A stretch of 64,000 bases of DNA from Acidovorax sp. CCYZU-2555 (GCF_018413525.1 NZ_JAHCDD010000004.1:1-64000), one strand, 5' to 3'. Counted from the stretch's first letter, positions 1-10,910 are shown. Translations and numbers: made by a program. The notes: a model not told the origin generated them from the letters alone.

Positions 1-83
1 TGCAGCCATTCGTCTATCGCCGCACTGGCCTGCCCAAAGCCCAGGGACGCGGCTTGCAGTTCGTCAAAAAAATTCATATTCAT
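1..83 (-). CDS. Partial CDS, N-terminus of an unrecognised protein
   Basis: An open frame reads leftward from an ATG at 83 and leaves the window at base 1, giving about 27 residues that begin MNMNFFDELQAASLGFGQA. A second in-frame ATG lies two codons later at 77. The frame is divergent from the ABC importer genes that follow, so the 118 bp between 83 and 202 may hold a shared promoter region. Too little is visible to name a family. Confidence 0.45.
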   Translation of the reverse strand, partial: MNMNFFDELQAASLGFGQASAAIDEWL

Positions 84-201
84 ATGCGAAAAGGTAGTAA
101 CAGGTGCTTTCTATATAAATAATACTGTGATTTTTTGAAATTGATACGAATAAATTTCTCAGATGACGACCGCTCACCACCCATCACCCCTGGCCTTCCC
201 C

Positions 202-1830
202 ATGACCAAAAGGTCCATGCTGACGCTCGGCGCCACCCTGCTGACGCTGGCATTGACCGCCTGCTCGGAGAAGCCTTCCACGCCTGCCGCGACCGCAGCG
301 CCGGCCGCGGCTTCGAACGAACCCGTGCGCGGCGGCCAGCTGGTGGTGGCGATCCGGGCCGAGCCCGCGCAGCTCAACCCGCTGGTCGACCAGGGCTCGG
401 GCGCGCACTCGGTGCGCCCGGCGCTCGACTCGCTGGTCTGGGACAACGGCGACGGCACCTATGAGCCCTGGCTGGCAGCGCGCTGGGAAATCTCCGACGA
501 CGCTTCGTCCTATGTGTTCCATCTGCGCAAGGACGTGAAATTCCACGACGGCACGCCGCTGAACGCCGCGGCCGTCAAGGCCAACTTCGACTACGTGCTC
601 GACCCGGCCAACAAGTCGACCGGCTCCACCGCCAAGCTCAAGCCCGTGGCCACCGTGGTCGACGAGTACACGCTCTCGGTCAAGCTGGGCACGCCCGAAT
701 CGAGCTTTCTGACGCTGATCGCCGCGCCCTACTTCGGCATCCTGTCCAAGGACCAGTTGGAAAAGGACCCCAAGTCGCTGGCCACCAAGCTCATAGGCAC
801 GGGCCCGTTCAAGTTCGACAACTGGGTCAAGGGCCAGAGCCTGACCTATGTGCGCAACGACGACTACCACTGGGCGCCGGCCAAGTTCCACCAGGGCACG
901 GCCTACCTCGACAGCGTCAAGTACGTGTTCCTGGCCGAAGACCAGACGCGCTACAACGCGCTGGCCACCAAGGAAGCGCATGTCGTCGACTACATTCCGC
1001 CCGAGTACGCCAAGCAGACCAAGGCCAATGCCGATTACCAGACCCAGGAGTTCCTGCTGCCCGGCGTGGGCTACAGCCTGCACCTGAACACGCGCAAGGC
1101 GCCGTTCGACCAGCTCGAAGTGCGCCAGGCGCTGCTGCACGGCCTCAACCGCGCGGAGATCGTCGCCAGCGCCACGTTCGGCGCCTATCCGGTGCAGGAA
1201 TACCTGGCCAGCACCACGCCCGACTTCGCCAAGGACCTGAAGAACAAGATCGCCTACGAGCCCGAGCGCGCCGCCGGCCTGCTCGACAAGGCCGGCTGGA
1301 CCGAGCGCGATGCCGAAGGCTTTCGCGTCAAGGGCGGCCAGCGCCTGAGCTCCTTCATTCCCTACGCCGACAACGACCAGCTCGCCCAGCGCACGCTGGA
1401 GCAGGTGCAGATCGACGCACGCAAGCTGGGCTTCGAGATCAAGCTGCAGCCGGTGACGGACCTGGCCGAGCGGCTGTACAACGGCAACTACGGCCTGCTG
1501 GGCTCGTTCCAGTCGGAAGCCACGGGCATGCAGCTGTGGCGCCTGTACGGCAGCGACAACATCAGCGACGGCGGCACCGTGGGTTCGAACGCTTCGTACC
1601 TGCGCATTCCCGAACTCGATGCGGTGCTGGCCAAGGCGCGCGCATCGGGCCAGGCCGCGGACCGCGCCAAGTTCTATGCCGAAGCGCAAGAAATCCTGCC
1701 CAACTATGCGCCTTCGGTGCCGCTGTACTCTCGCGCCCGCCTGGTCGCCATCCAGAAGAACGTGCACGGCGTGGCCTGGGACAATGCCTGGCCCCAGCCC
1801 TACCTGTTCGACACCTGGATTGGCAAGTAA
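202..1830 (+). CDS. ABC transporter periplasmic binding lipoprotein (SBP family 5, peptide/nickel type)
   Basis: The 542-residue product is the extracytoplasmic solute receptor of a Dpp/Opp-type importer. A lipoprotein signal MTKRSMLTLGATLL ends in a lipobox LTAC at about residue 20, so the mature protein should be anchored by its Cys. The body has family-5 hallmarks: a GGQLVVAI start, a VFHLRKDVKFHDGTP segment and a LIGTGPFKF segment. An upstream in-frame ATG at 163 would put a 13-residue tail before the signal, so 202 is preferred. Permease and ATPase genes follow at once. The substrate cannot be read from sequence. The downstream TauD-like and SfnB-like genes suggest an organosulfur compound, which is an inference. 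Confidence 0.9.
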   Translation: MTKRSMLTLGATLLTLALTACSEKPSTPAATAAPAAASNEPVRGGQLVVAIRAEPAQLNPLVDQGSGAHSVRPALDSLVWDNGDGTYEPWLAARWEISDDASSYVFHLRKDVKFHDGTPLNAAAVKANFDYVLDPANKSTGSTAKLKPVATVVDEYTLSVKLGTPESSFLTLIAAPYFGILSKDQLEKDPKSLATKLIGTGPFKFDNWVKGQSLTYVRNDDYHWAPAKFHQGTAYLDSVKYVFLAEDQTRYNALATKEAHVVDYIPPEYAKQTKANADYQTQEFLLPGVGYSLHLNTRKAPFDQLEVRQALLHGLNRAEIVASATFGAYPVQEYLASTTPDFAKDLKNKIAYEPERAAGLLDKAGWTERDAEGFRVKGGQRLSSFIPYADNDQLAQRTLEQVQIDARKLGFEIKLQPVTDLAERLYNGNYGLLGSFQSEATGMQLWRLYGSDNISDGGTVGSNASYLRIPELDAVLAKARASGQAADRAKFYAEAQEILPNYAPSVPLYSRARLVAIQKNVHGVAWDNAWPQPYLFDTWIGK

Positions 1831-1851
1831 TTGGCGCGCGCAACGCTCTCC

Positions 1852-2802
1852 ATGGACGCGCGCGTTCTTCGCATCGCACGGCGCGTGGCGCTCAGCGCCC
1901 TCACCGTGCTGGGCGCCATCACCGCCGCGTTCTTCGCGCTGCGGCTGGTGCCCATAGATCCGGCCTTCGTGATCGCGGGCGCGGGCAGCGACGCGGTGGC
2001 GATCACGCCCGAAGTGCTGCAGGCCATTCGCACGGAGTACCACCTCGACCAGCCCTTGCCGCTGCAGTACCTGCTGTACCTGTCGCGCCTGGTGCAGGGC
2101 GATCTGGGCATGTCCTATATCCAGGAGCAGCCCGTGCTGCAGCTGATTGCCGAACAGGCGCGGCCCACGCTGGCCCTGGCCGCGCTGGCCAGCACGCTGG
2201 CCGTGCTGCTGTCGCTGGCCGCGGGCCTGCTCACCGCGGGCCGCAGGCGCGCCGGCGCGCTGGCCGGCATGGTCGAGCTGGTGCTGGCCTCGACGCCCGT
2301 GTTCTGGATTGGCTTTCTGCTGATGCTGCTGTTCTCGGTCTGGTGGCAGGTCTTTCCGCTGCTCGACAAGGGCGATCTGCGCAGCCTCATCCTGCCCGCC
2401 TTGACGCTCGCCCTGCCCATGGCCGCGCCGCTGGCCCAGGTGCTGCGCCGGTCATTGGAAGACGTGCTCGAGCAGCCGTTCATCATGACCGCCCGGGCCC
2501 GTGGCCTGTCGGTGCTGGCCGTGAAGCTGCGCCACGCGCTGCGCCATGCGCTCGTGCCCTATCTCACCATGCTGGGCTTTTCGTTCGGCGCGCTGCTGGG
2601 CGGCGCGGCGATCACCGAAACCCTGTTCGGCCGCCCGGGTCTGGGCCGGCTGCTGGTCAACGCCGTGACGCGCCAGGACATGCCGCTGGTGCTGGGCCTG
2701 GTCACCGTGAGCACGCTGGCCTTTGTCATCGTCAACCTGCTGATTGACTTCGCCTACCTCCTTGTCGACCACCGGCTCAAGTCGGTCCTGCCTCCCGCAT
2801 GA
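1852..2802 (+). CDS. ABC transporter permease, DppB type
   Basis: Inner-membrane permease of the same importer, 316 residues from the ATG at 1852. A TTG at 1831, directly after the previous stop, is an alternative start giving 323 residues. The N-terminal membrane segment (about residues 10-30) is followed by the EYHLDQPLPLQYLLYL region typical of DppB/GsiC proteins. There are about six hydrophobic segments, and the cytoplasmic loop with ARARGLS is the EAA-like contact site for the ATPase. The last codons overlap the next permease by 4 bp (ATGA), so translation is probably coupled. Confidence 0.9.
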   Translation: MDARVLRIARRVALSALTVLGAITAAFFALRLVPIDPAFVIAGAGSDAVAITPEVLQAIRTEYHLDQPLPLQYLLYLSRLVQGDLGMSYIQEQPVLQLIAEQARPTLALAALASTLAVLLSLAAGLLTAGRRRAGALAGMVELVLASTPVFWIGFLLMLLFSVWWQVFPLLDKGDLRSLILPALTLALPMAAPLAQVLRRSLEDVLEQPFIMTARARGLSVLAVKLRHALRHALVPYLTMLGFSFGALLGGAAITETLFGRPGLGRLLVNAVTRQDMPLVLGLVTVSTLAFVIVNLLIDFAYLLVDHRLKSVLPPA

Positions 2803-3670
2803 ACTCCTCCCTTTCCCTGAGCGCCGAGGCGCTCGCCCAAGCGCCTGCGCCGCGAAAATGGCGCCGACCGCGCGCGGCGTCGGTGCTTGCCGCGCTGAGC
2901 CTGGTCATCTTCGCCCTGCTCTTCATCGCCGCGCTGTGGCCGTCCCTGCTCGCTCCCGGCGACCCGCTGGCCGCCGACCGTTCGCAGATCCTGCAGGCGC
3001 CGTCGTGGCAGCACCCGCTGGGCACGGACCAGATCGGGCGCGATGTCTACACGCGCATCGTGCACGGCGCGCGCCCCTCGATCTTTCTGGGCATAGGTGC
3101 CGTGGCCATCTCGCTGGTGGTCGGCACCGTGCTGGGACTGCTGGCCGGGCTGACGAAACGCATCGTGCCCACGCTGGTGATGCGCGTCACTGACATAGGC
3201 GCGGCCTTTCCCGAACTGCTGCTCGCGGTGTTCATCGTCTCGCTGTTCGGCAGCGGCGTGTTCAACGCCACCATCGCCATCGGCATCGCGGGCATTCCTT
3301 ACTACACGCGCATCGTGCGCGCCGAGACGCTGCGCGTGCGCGGCTCGGTCTATGTCGAGGCCGCGCGTTCGCTGGGCCTTGAAGGCCTGCCGCTGATACT
3401 GCGCCATATCGTGCCGAACGCGCTGCGCCCGCTGGTGGTGATCGCCACCATAGGCCTGGGCAGCGCGACGCTGGCCGGCGCGGCGCTGAGCTTTCTGGGC
3501 CTGGGCAATCCGCCGCCTTCGCCCGAATGGGGTGCGATGCTGACCAATGCACGCAACTTCCTGCTCATGGGCTGGTGGGCCGCGGTGTTCCCCGGCTTTG
3601 CAATCACCTTGTTCGTGATGAGCACCAGCATTTTGGGCCGCTGGCTGCAGCAGCGCTCGGAGGGCCGCCT

Positions 3671-3674
<4 letters not shown>
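2799..3674 (+). CDS. ABC transporter permease, DppC type
   Basis: Second permease, 291 residues. It shows the DppC/GsiD order: a cytoplasmic N-terminus, one membrane segment at about 32-52, a periplasmic stretch with HPLGTDQIGRDVYTRIVHGA, then five further hydrophobic helices. The EAA-like loop is VEAARSLGLEG. The C-terminal part contains SFLGLGNPPPSPEWG, a strong family signature. It overlaps both neighbours by 4 bp, the usual design for stoichiometric production of an ABC importer. It should pair with the DppB-type subunit in the inner membrane. Confidence 0.9.
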
Positions 3675-5267
<1,593 letters not shown>

Positions 5268-5278
<11 letters not shown>

Positions 5279-6338
5279 TCGGCAGCGTGCGCGTGGAGCC
5301 GCGCACTATCAGTTCGGGCTGCGGCAGCGTCTCGGGCGCTCCCTCATCGCGGGTCATGAGCAAGGCCGCAGCTCGCCCTATGGCGGCGGCGCTCTGGCCC
5401 ACCGTGGTCAGCCCGGGCGACAGCAGTTCGGAAAACATGGCGTTGTCATAACCCACGACCGACATGTCGCCCGGCACGCCGATGCCGCGCTGCGCCAGGC
5501 CTTTCATCACGCCCAGCGCGAGCATGTCGTTGGCACAGAACACCGCCGTCGGCGCGCAATCGAGCACCAGCAACTGCGCCACGCTGGCCAGCCCTTCTTC
5601 GACTGTCATGGACTGCATGTTGATTTCGCGCACCTGCGTTTGCGCGACGCTTGCACAGGCCGCGCGAAAGCCGCTGGAGCGGCTGGCGCACCAGGACAGC
5701 TGCAGCGAGCCGTTGACGATGGCCACGTTGCGGTGCCCTCTTTCGAGCAGATGGCGCGCCGCGATGGCCGCGCCCGCCGCATGGTCCAGGCTCATCGACG
5801 GAAACTCGCCCTGCGGGTCGTCGCGGTCCAGCAGCACCACCTTGATGCCCCGGTCCTGCAGCCGCCGCAGTGTGGGCAGGTTGGCGTGCGTGGGCGCGAT
5901 CAGGATGCCGCGCACCCCTTGCGAAGCGAACGACTCGAGAATCTGGCGCTCGGTCGCCGCGTCTTCGTTGGAGCTGCCTATGATCAGCGGAATCAGCCCC
6001 GGCGCGGTCACGGCCTCCACGCCCTTGATCACCGCGCCCCAGAACGGGTTGGCCACGTCGAGCACGACCATGCCGATTGCATGCCCTATGCCCGACTTCA
6101 GGGCGCGCGCCGAACTGTTCACGCTATAGCCCGAGGCCATCATGATGCGCTCGATCTTGGCGCGCGTCTTCGCGGCCACGAGGTGCGGGCGATTGAGGGC
6201 ATTGGACACCGTGGCCTGCGACACGCCGACCAGCCGCGCGATGTCCTTGGATGTCAGAGGCTTGAGCCCGCCGGGCTCGGGTGCGTCGATCAAAAGGCAG
6301 GTTCTCCGTGGTTGAACGTCCAAGTCTAATCGCGCCAT
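5268..6338 (-). CDS. LacI-family transcriptional regulator
   Basis: 356 residues. The N-terminal part has the LacI-type helix-turn-helix LTSKDIARLVGVSQATVSNA (about residues 28-47) and a hinge ending near residue 80. A periplasmic-binding-protein-like sensor fold follows, with AIGMVVLDVANPFWGAVIKG and VVGYDNAMFSELLSPGLTTV. The start at 6338 was chosen because it leaves a short leader of about 27 residues before the HTH. It is convergent with the ABC operon and divergent from the TauD-like gene, so it probably controls one or both. No clear operator was recognised. It may sense the transported compound or a product, which is an inference. Confidence 0.88.
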
Positions 6339-6529
6339 GCCGTCCCGCACCGGCGGGCCGCTTGCGCTGCGAAAAACATAGCATCCAATGCAAAGCACTG
6401 CGCGGCGCGCTCAGAAGACTTTCGCATGAGCAAACATGGTTTCATTCGTTGACCGGGGCCGGGGGCGATTCAAGAATCAGGGGGCTGCGGCCTTGCCGCC
6501 TTGAACGTCCAACGCCACTCAAAGGTCCC

Positions 6530-7483
6530 ATGAGCAACCACTCCTCATCCATAGACACCCGCTTCGGCAACCTCCAGATCCGTCGCGTTGCCGGCAACAT
6601 CGGCGGCGAAGTGCAGAACATCCAGTTGTCGGCGCAGTTGCCGCAGACCACCATCGACGATCTGAACGCCGCGCTGGTCGCGCACAAGGTGTTGTTCTTC
6701 CGCGGCCAGTCGCACCTGGACGACGCCGAGCACCAGGCCTTCGGCGCGCGCTTCGGCCGCACCGTGGCCCACCCCACGGTGCCCGCGCCCAACGGCACCA
6801 AGCTGTTCGAACTCGACGCCTCCAAGGGCGGCGGGCGCGCGGACTCCTGGCACACCGACGTGACCTTTGTCGACGCGTTTCCCAAGATTTCCATTCTGCG
6901 CGGCGTGACCATTCCGGCCTATGGCGGCGACACCGTCTGGGCCAATACCGCGCTGGCCTACGAGCGCCTGCCGCAGCAAATCAAGAACCTGGCCGACCAG
7001 CTGTGGGCCGTGCACAGCAACGACTACGACTACGGCGCCGACCGCGTGGACATTGCGGCCGACCGCCTGAGCCACCACCGCGAAGTCTTTGTCTCGGCGG
7101 TGTTCGAAGCCGAGCATCCCGTGGTGCATGTGCACCCGGTCTCGGGCGAGCGCTCGCTGCTGCTGGGGCATTTCGTCAAGAAGCTGATCGGCCTGTCGAC
7201 CACCGAGTCCACGCGCCTTTTCGAGCTGCTGCAAAACCGCGTCACGCGCCTGGAGAACACCGTGCGCTGGAACTGGCAGCAGGACGACGTGGTCATCTGG
7301 GACAACCGCGCCACCCAGCACTTCGCCGTCAACGACTACGGCGACCAGGCCCGCCTGGTGCGCCGTGTGACCGTGCACGGCGAAGTCGCGGTGGCCGTCG
7401 ATGGCCAGCGCAGCCGCACGCGCCGCCGCCCCGACGCGACCAATGACGCGCAGATCGACCAGATCATTTCCAGCACGGCCTGA
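6530..7483 (+). CDS. TauD/TfdA-family Fe(II)/2-oxoglutarate-dependent dioxygenase
   Basis: 317 residues. The family hydroxylates a carbon next to sulfonate, sulfate or ether groups, releasing sulfite or another leaving group and using 2-oxoglutarate and O2. The iron-binding HxD is seen as SWHTDVTF, and the distal His plus 2-oxoglutarate-binding Arg lie in ATQHFAVNDY followed by ARLVRRVTVHG. VFFRGQSHLDDAEH is also typical. The ATG at 6530 directly precedes the conserved N-terminal part, and a longer upstream frame has no family character. Together with the SfnB-like gene downstream it points to organosulfur use. The exact substrate is unknown. Confidence 0.9.
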   Translation: MSNHSSSIDTRFGNLQIRRVAGNIGGEVQNIQLSAQLPQTTIDDLNAALVAHKVLFFRGQSHLDDAEHQAFGARFGRTVAHPTVPAPNGTKLFELDASKGGGRADSWHTDVTFVDAFPKISILRGVTIPAYGGDTVWANTALAYERLPQQIKNLADQLWAVHSNDYDYGADRVDIAADRLSHHREVFVSAVFEAEHPVVHVHPVSGERSLLLGHFVKKLIGLSTTESTRLFELLQNRVTRLENTVRWNWQQDDVVIWDNRATQHFAVNDYGDQARLVRRVTVHGEVAVAVDGQRSRTRRRPDATNDAQIDQIISSTA

Positions 7484-7522
7484 TGCCTGCGCCCGGCCAG
7501 TCGGCATGCCGCCGCTGGCTGC

Positions 7523-8779
7523 ATGTTCGAGATAATTTCTGCAGGTAAGCCACGCGTGAATCAGCCAGCATTTCCACAACAGTCAGACGTATACGCTTGC
7601 GCTTTCAAGACGGATGAAACCAACCCCTTTGTCGCGCGCGCCATCGCCCTCAAGCCGCTGCTGGCCAAGGACGCGGTGGAACGCGACAAGGCCGGCGGCA
7701 CACCCGCAGACCAGCTCCAACTGCTCAAGGACCACGACCTGCTGACGCTGCTGGTTCCTGAAGAGCACGGCGGCAAGGGCCAGAACTGGGCCACGGTGCT
7801 GCGCGTGGTGCGCGAAATCGCCCAGGCCGATGCCTCCCTGGCCCATCTGCTGGGCTATCACACCGGCGCGCAAAGCACGGCGCGCATCCGCGGTTCGGCC
7901 GAGCAGGCCGCGGCGCTCTACCAGGCTTCGGTCCAAGGCAACTGGTTCTGGGCCAACAACGACAATGCGCGCGCCGGCAGCCTGACGGCCGTACAGCACG
8001 GCGACCACTGGATACTCAACGGCAGCAAGCCCTTCACCTCGGGCAGCCACCTCGCGGACTACCTGAGCCTGACCTGGACCGACCCGGCGACGCAGCAGAC
8101 CGTGATCGCCACCATCCCGGCCACGCGCCAAGGCTGGCGCCCGCTGCACGACTGGGACGCGTTCGGCCAGCGGCAGACCGGCAGCGGCACCTGCGTCTAC
8201 GAGAACGTGCGCGTGGAAGCCAGCGAAGTGCTGCAGCCCGGGGGCGATCCCAGGCAGCCGTTTCGCACCGTCACGCCCTTCATCCAGCAAAGCGTTCTGC
8301 TCAATGTCTTTCTGGGCAGCGCCCAAGGCGCGCTGCTGGCCGCGCGCGACTACACGCTGCACGAAAGCCGGCCCAGCACGCATTCGGGCGTGGCCCGGCA
8401 TATCGACGATCCCTGGGTCAAACGCGTCTACGGCGACCTCTACACCAAGACGCTGGCCGCCACGGCGATGGCCGATGTGGCCTTGCTCGCCATGGACCGC
8501 GCCTGGGAGCGCGGCCCGGCCCTCACGCGCGCCGAGCGCGACGCCGCGGCGATTCCCCTGGCCGCCGCGAATGCCTTTGTCGGCAATGTCGCGCTCGAAG
8601 TCACCAGCCGCATCCTCGAAGTGATGGGCGCGCGCGCCACCGCCAGCCACTACGGCTTCGATCGCTACTGGCGCAATGTGCGCACCCACACCTTGCACAA
8701 CCCCGAGGAATACAAGACGCGCAATGTGGGCCACTGGTTTCTGACGGGCGATGCACCGGAGCCCAGCGGGATTCATTGA
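7523..8779 (+). CDS. Acyl-CoA-dehydrogenase-fold flavin oxidoreductase, SfnB/DszC-like
   Basis: 418 residues. N-terminal helices contain LTLLVPEEHGGKGQNWATVL, the middle beta domain holds LNGSKPFTSGSHLADYLSL, and the C-terminal four-helix domain has ALEVTSRILEVMGARATAS. This pattern fits the SfnB/DszC group of FMNH2-dependent monooxygenases rather than true acyl-CoA dehydrogenases. Members are linked to sulfone and dibenzothiophene oxidation or sulfur acquisition. A GTG at 7556 is a possible later start. The stop codon touches the scar of an IS200/IS605-type element, so the original 3' flank has been rearranged. Confidence 0.82.
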   Translation: MFEIISAGKPRVNQPAFPQQSDVYACAFKTDETNPFVARAIALKPLLAKDAVERDKAGGTPADQLQLLKDHDLLTLLVPEEHGGKGQNWATVLRVVREIAQADASLAHLLGYHTGAQSTARIRGSAEQAAALYQASVQGNWFWANNDNARAGSLTAVQHGDHWILNGSKPFTSGSHLADYLSLTWTDPATQQTVIATIPATRQGWRPLHDWDAFGQRQTGSGTCVYENVRVEASEVLQPGGDPRQPFRTVTPFIQQSVLLNVFLGSAQGALLAARDYTLHESRPSTHSGVARHIDDPWVKRVYGDLYTKTLAATAMADVALLAMDRAWERGPALTRAERDAAAIPLAAANAFVGNVALEVTSRILEVMGARATASHYGFDRYWRNVRTHTLHNPEEYKTRNVGHWFLTGDAPEPSGIH

Positions 8780-8806
8780 CATCCTCCCTGTCCTAAAGGA
8801 CGGGGA
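8776..8806 (-). mobile_element. Right-end hairpin of an IS200/IS605-type element
   Basis: Read on the minus strand, the sequence after the tnpB stop forms a stem (GTCC-ttta-GGAC extended by flanking CCC/GGG) and ends in GGAGGATGTCAA. This is the common right-end motif of IS605-family elements and also the guide-RNA scaffold end in TnpB systems. It lies at the stop codon of the SfnB-like gene, marking an old insertion there. No left end was found. Confidence 0.6.
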
Positions 8807-8955
8807 TTCCTACTGCTAGACGGCAATGTCCTGCCGCGAGAATGTTCTTGGCTGCATTTGTGTCCCGGTCGTGTACCGCCCCGCACTCGTTGCACGTCCA
8901 TTCTCTTATTCCGAGTCCTGCTCTCAATCCAGCGCGATCAGCGATAGCGACACCG
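8793..8955 (-). pseudogene. tnpB: TnpB C-terminal fragment (IS200/IS605 family)
   Basis: The minus strand encodes about 50 codons ending at the stop at 8793-8795. They include [16 protein letters not shown], half of the zinc ribbon (Cys-x-x-Cys), then [11 protein letters not shown], the conserved last RuvC motif of TnpB, and a typical tail LAVGIPVL. The reading frame loses similarity before about 8955, so the first zinc-ribbon half and the other catalytic residues are gone. It is a decayed remnant of an RNA-guided nuclease gene and cannot be active. Confidence 0.7.
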
Positions 8956-9134
8956 CGGTCTCGGCCGTGTAGCGGCCATATGGCACAAACGCTGCTCGCA
9001 GCGCTCCATGCCTGGAATCGTCTGAGCGCCGTCGTCGATCAGTGGCGCCGCACGCGAGCGCTGACGGGCGCATGTTCGCGGCAAGGCATGCCCGTCGCGA
9101 TGAATGACGCCGTCTTTTCCGGCCGGTGAAGACG

Positions 9135-9311
9135 TTATTTTTCCGGGTTTTCTTTCACCCACTTGCCCACAGCCTCCTTCAAGGCCTGGCGGTACGCAGT
9201 CGGACGCGATGGATCATTCATCTGCTCACGATAGAAACCGACGTCCTTGGGGCTCTTCACGAGGGCCCTGAGAACGGCTTCTTTGATCAACGCCAATGCC
9301 GCCCGATTCAT
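9135..9311 (-). CDS. Small hypothetical protein, 58 residues
   Basis: A short minus-strand gene starts with ATG at 9311 and has a good ribosome-binding site (GAGGAAGG) about 7 bases upstream. The product begins MNRAALALIKEAVLRAL and ends AVGKWVKENPEK. It is lysine-rich, predicted mostly helical, and without a membrane segment or Cys motif. Composition and the clean Shine-Dalgarno support a real gene. I do not recognise the family. It lies in a relic-rich gap between a TnpB fragment and a LysR gene. Confidence 0.5.
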   Translation of the reverse strand: MNRAALALIKEAVLRALVKSPKDVGFYREQMNDPSRPTAYRQALKEAVGKWVKENPEK

Positions 9312-9454
9312 ACAGCAGCCTTCCTCAAATCAAGAGCAGCCATGCGCAATGGAGCCCTGGCCACGCGATAGTTTCGCTCTGTCCACGGTCGCGAAGCCTT
9401 GGCTTGGAGACGGTGCTCTGGGCCCATCATCACGATGGATGCAGTTTCGCTCAT
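9308..9454 (-). CDS. Doubtful small ORF overlapping the start of the 58-residue gene
   Basis: A 48-codon frame beginning MSETASIVMMGPEHRL ends with a TGA that overlaps the ATG of the 58-residue gene by 4 bp, the geometry of translational coupling. The frame can be extended to an ATG at 9514. The product is basic and not recognised. It may be the tail of a decayed gene. The overlap is the only support. Confidence 0.25.
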   Translation of the reverse strand: MSETASIVMMGPEHRLQAKASRPWTERNYRVARAPLRMAALDLRKAAV

Positions 9455-9514
9455 GAACGCATTGATGCAAACGAAGGCTATCGGTTTCTCGGACCGATTT
9501 GTCTTTTTTTGCAA

Positions 9515-9884
9515 TTGGCTGGCTCAGCCGTATCCGCCTTGTGACTGGCCGTCTCAAAGCGCTGACTTGCCAGGTACGCCACATAGACGATGCAAATCTG
9601 GGAGCTTTGCGCCGGCGAATGCGTTGACCACCGAAGAAGCCACGCCCAACCGCATGCGCCGTATCGCAGGCGAGTGGGTGCAGACCCAGACCATGTTCTT
9701 TGATAAAGACCGTCAAAAAGGGCGGCCTGCGACCCACTGCCCGCAAGCGAGCAGGCTTCAAGGGTGATTTGACACAGCAAAATGGAGCCAGCGTCTCAGA
9801 CATGACGCATCCGCTGCATCTGCGCCCGAAGTGGGCACCTTTACAATGGCGCTCAGCTCGCGTGACGTCAAGGCGCAAAGAATC
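9515..9884. other. Gap without a convincing gene
   Basis: The 370 bp between the small minus-strand ORFs and the LysR start hold only short frames that match nothing recognised. The last ~70 bp should contain the LysR promoter. No strong hairpin terminator or long repeat was seen. Confidence 0.4.
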
Positions 9885-10910
9885 ATGGATATCCGGCATC
9901 TCAAGTACTTCGTGAAGGTCGTCGAACTCAAGACCATCACGGCGGCGGCCGAGGCCTTGTTCATCGCCCAGCCCTCGCTGAGCCAGCACATGGCCAACCT
10001 CGAGGCCGAGCTGGGCGTGAAGTTGCTCGAACGCAGCGTCCACGGCACACGCGCGACGAACACCGGCGAGTTGCTGTACCGCCATGCCAAGATGATCCTG
10101 CGCCAATTCGACGATGCCCAATCGGCGATACGCAGCGAAAGCGAGGCCCCATCGGGCCGGGTCGCCATAGGCCTGCCCACCAGCACCTCGCGCATCGTCG
10201 CAGCGCCCCTGCTGGAGCGCATTCGAGAGCGCTATCCACTGATTGAACTCGAATTGATCGAAGCCTCGAGCGGCGATCTCGTGGCCCAGGTTGCCTCGGA
10301 TCGGCTGGCACTCGCCGTGACCATGAATGCGCGCGCCGATTCGCGCCTGCGCATAGAGCCCGTTCTGGAAGAAGAGCTGTTCGTTGTTGTGGCGGCCACA
10401 GATCAGACAGCGGACGTCTTGAGTGTCGATGCGCTGGCAGCGTTGCCCCTGTTGTTGCCCACCCATCCCAACTCCGTGCGGGTGGCGATGGAGCGGCTGT
10501 TCAATGAGCGTCATCTGCGCTTCCAGTTGGTGGCGGAGACCAGCGCCGTTGAAATCCTGATCCTTGCGGTCGAGCGCGGCCTGGGCGCGACGATACTGCC
10601 CACGTCGGCCTTTGCGCTCGCACAGCAGCACGGCCGCGTGCGGGGCGTGCCCCTTGTGGACCGGCCGCTACTGCGCGAACTGTCGCTGAGCCTGTCGGTC
10701 TCCGCCGCGCGCAGCCCCGCAGTGCAATGCGTGCGCGAGACCTTGCTGCGCGTGATCCAGGACGAAATCGCCCAGGGCCGGTGGCTGGGCGTGCGCCTGC
10801 TCAGCGACGCAGAACAGCGGCCAGAAAGGCCGGCAAAGCCAGGTGTGCCCAGGCCTCGATCAGCGGCAGGTCGTGCTGCGCGTAATGCCTCTCGGCGTGC
10901 AGAAGATTGA
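9885..10910 (+). CDS. LysR-family transcriptional regulator
   Basis: 341 residues. The winged-helix N-terminus MDIRHLKYFVKVVELKTITA with IAQPSLSQHMANLEAELGVKLLERS is typical of the Nac/CynR-like branch. A substrate-binding domain follows, with SGRVAIGLPTSTSRIVAAPLLERI. The ATG at 9885 fits the LysR start, whereas an upstream ATG at 9831 would add 18 unrelated residues. The last ~36 codons extend into, and are antisense to, the convergent GAF gene. They look low-complexity (Arg/Pro/Ala), so the protein is longer than the ~305 usual for the family. Its likely target is the convergent CocE/TctC operon, an inference from position. Confidence 0.87.
   Translation: MDIRHLKYFVKVVELKTITAAAEALFIAQPSLSQHMANLEAELGVKLLERSVHGTRATNTGELLYRHAKMILRQFDDAQSAIRSESEAPSGRVAIGLPTSTSRIVAAPLLERIRERYPLIELELIEASSGDLVAQVASDRLALAVTMNARADSRLRIEPVLEEELFVVVAATDQTADVLSVDALAALPLLLPTHPNSVRVAMERLFNERHLRFQLVAETSAVEILILAVERGLGATILPTSAFALAQQHGRVRGVPLVDRPLLRELSLSLSVSAARSPAVQCVRETLLRVIQDEIAQGRWLGVRLLSDAEQRPERPAKPGVPRPRSAAGRAARNASRRAED

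Noticed and set aside
184-2043. Long minus-strand open frame opposite the ABC binding protein
   Set aside because: It is a GC-rich shadow of the real genes, with repetitive Arg/Gly/His composition and no family motif.
8842-9129. Plus-strand frame over the TnpB relic
   Set aside because: The opposite strand reads a clear TnpB zinc ribbon and RuvC motif; the plus frame has no support.
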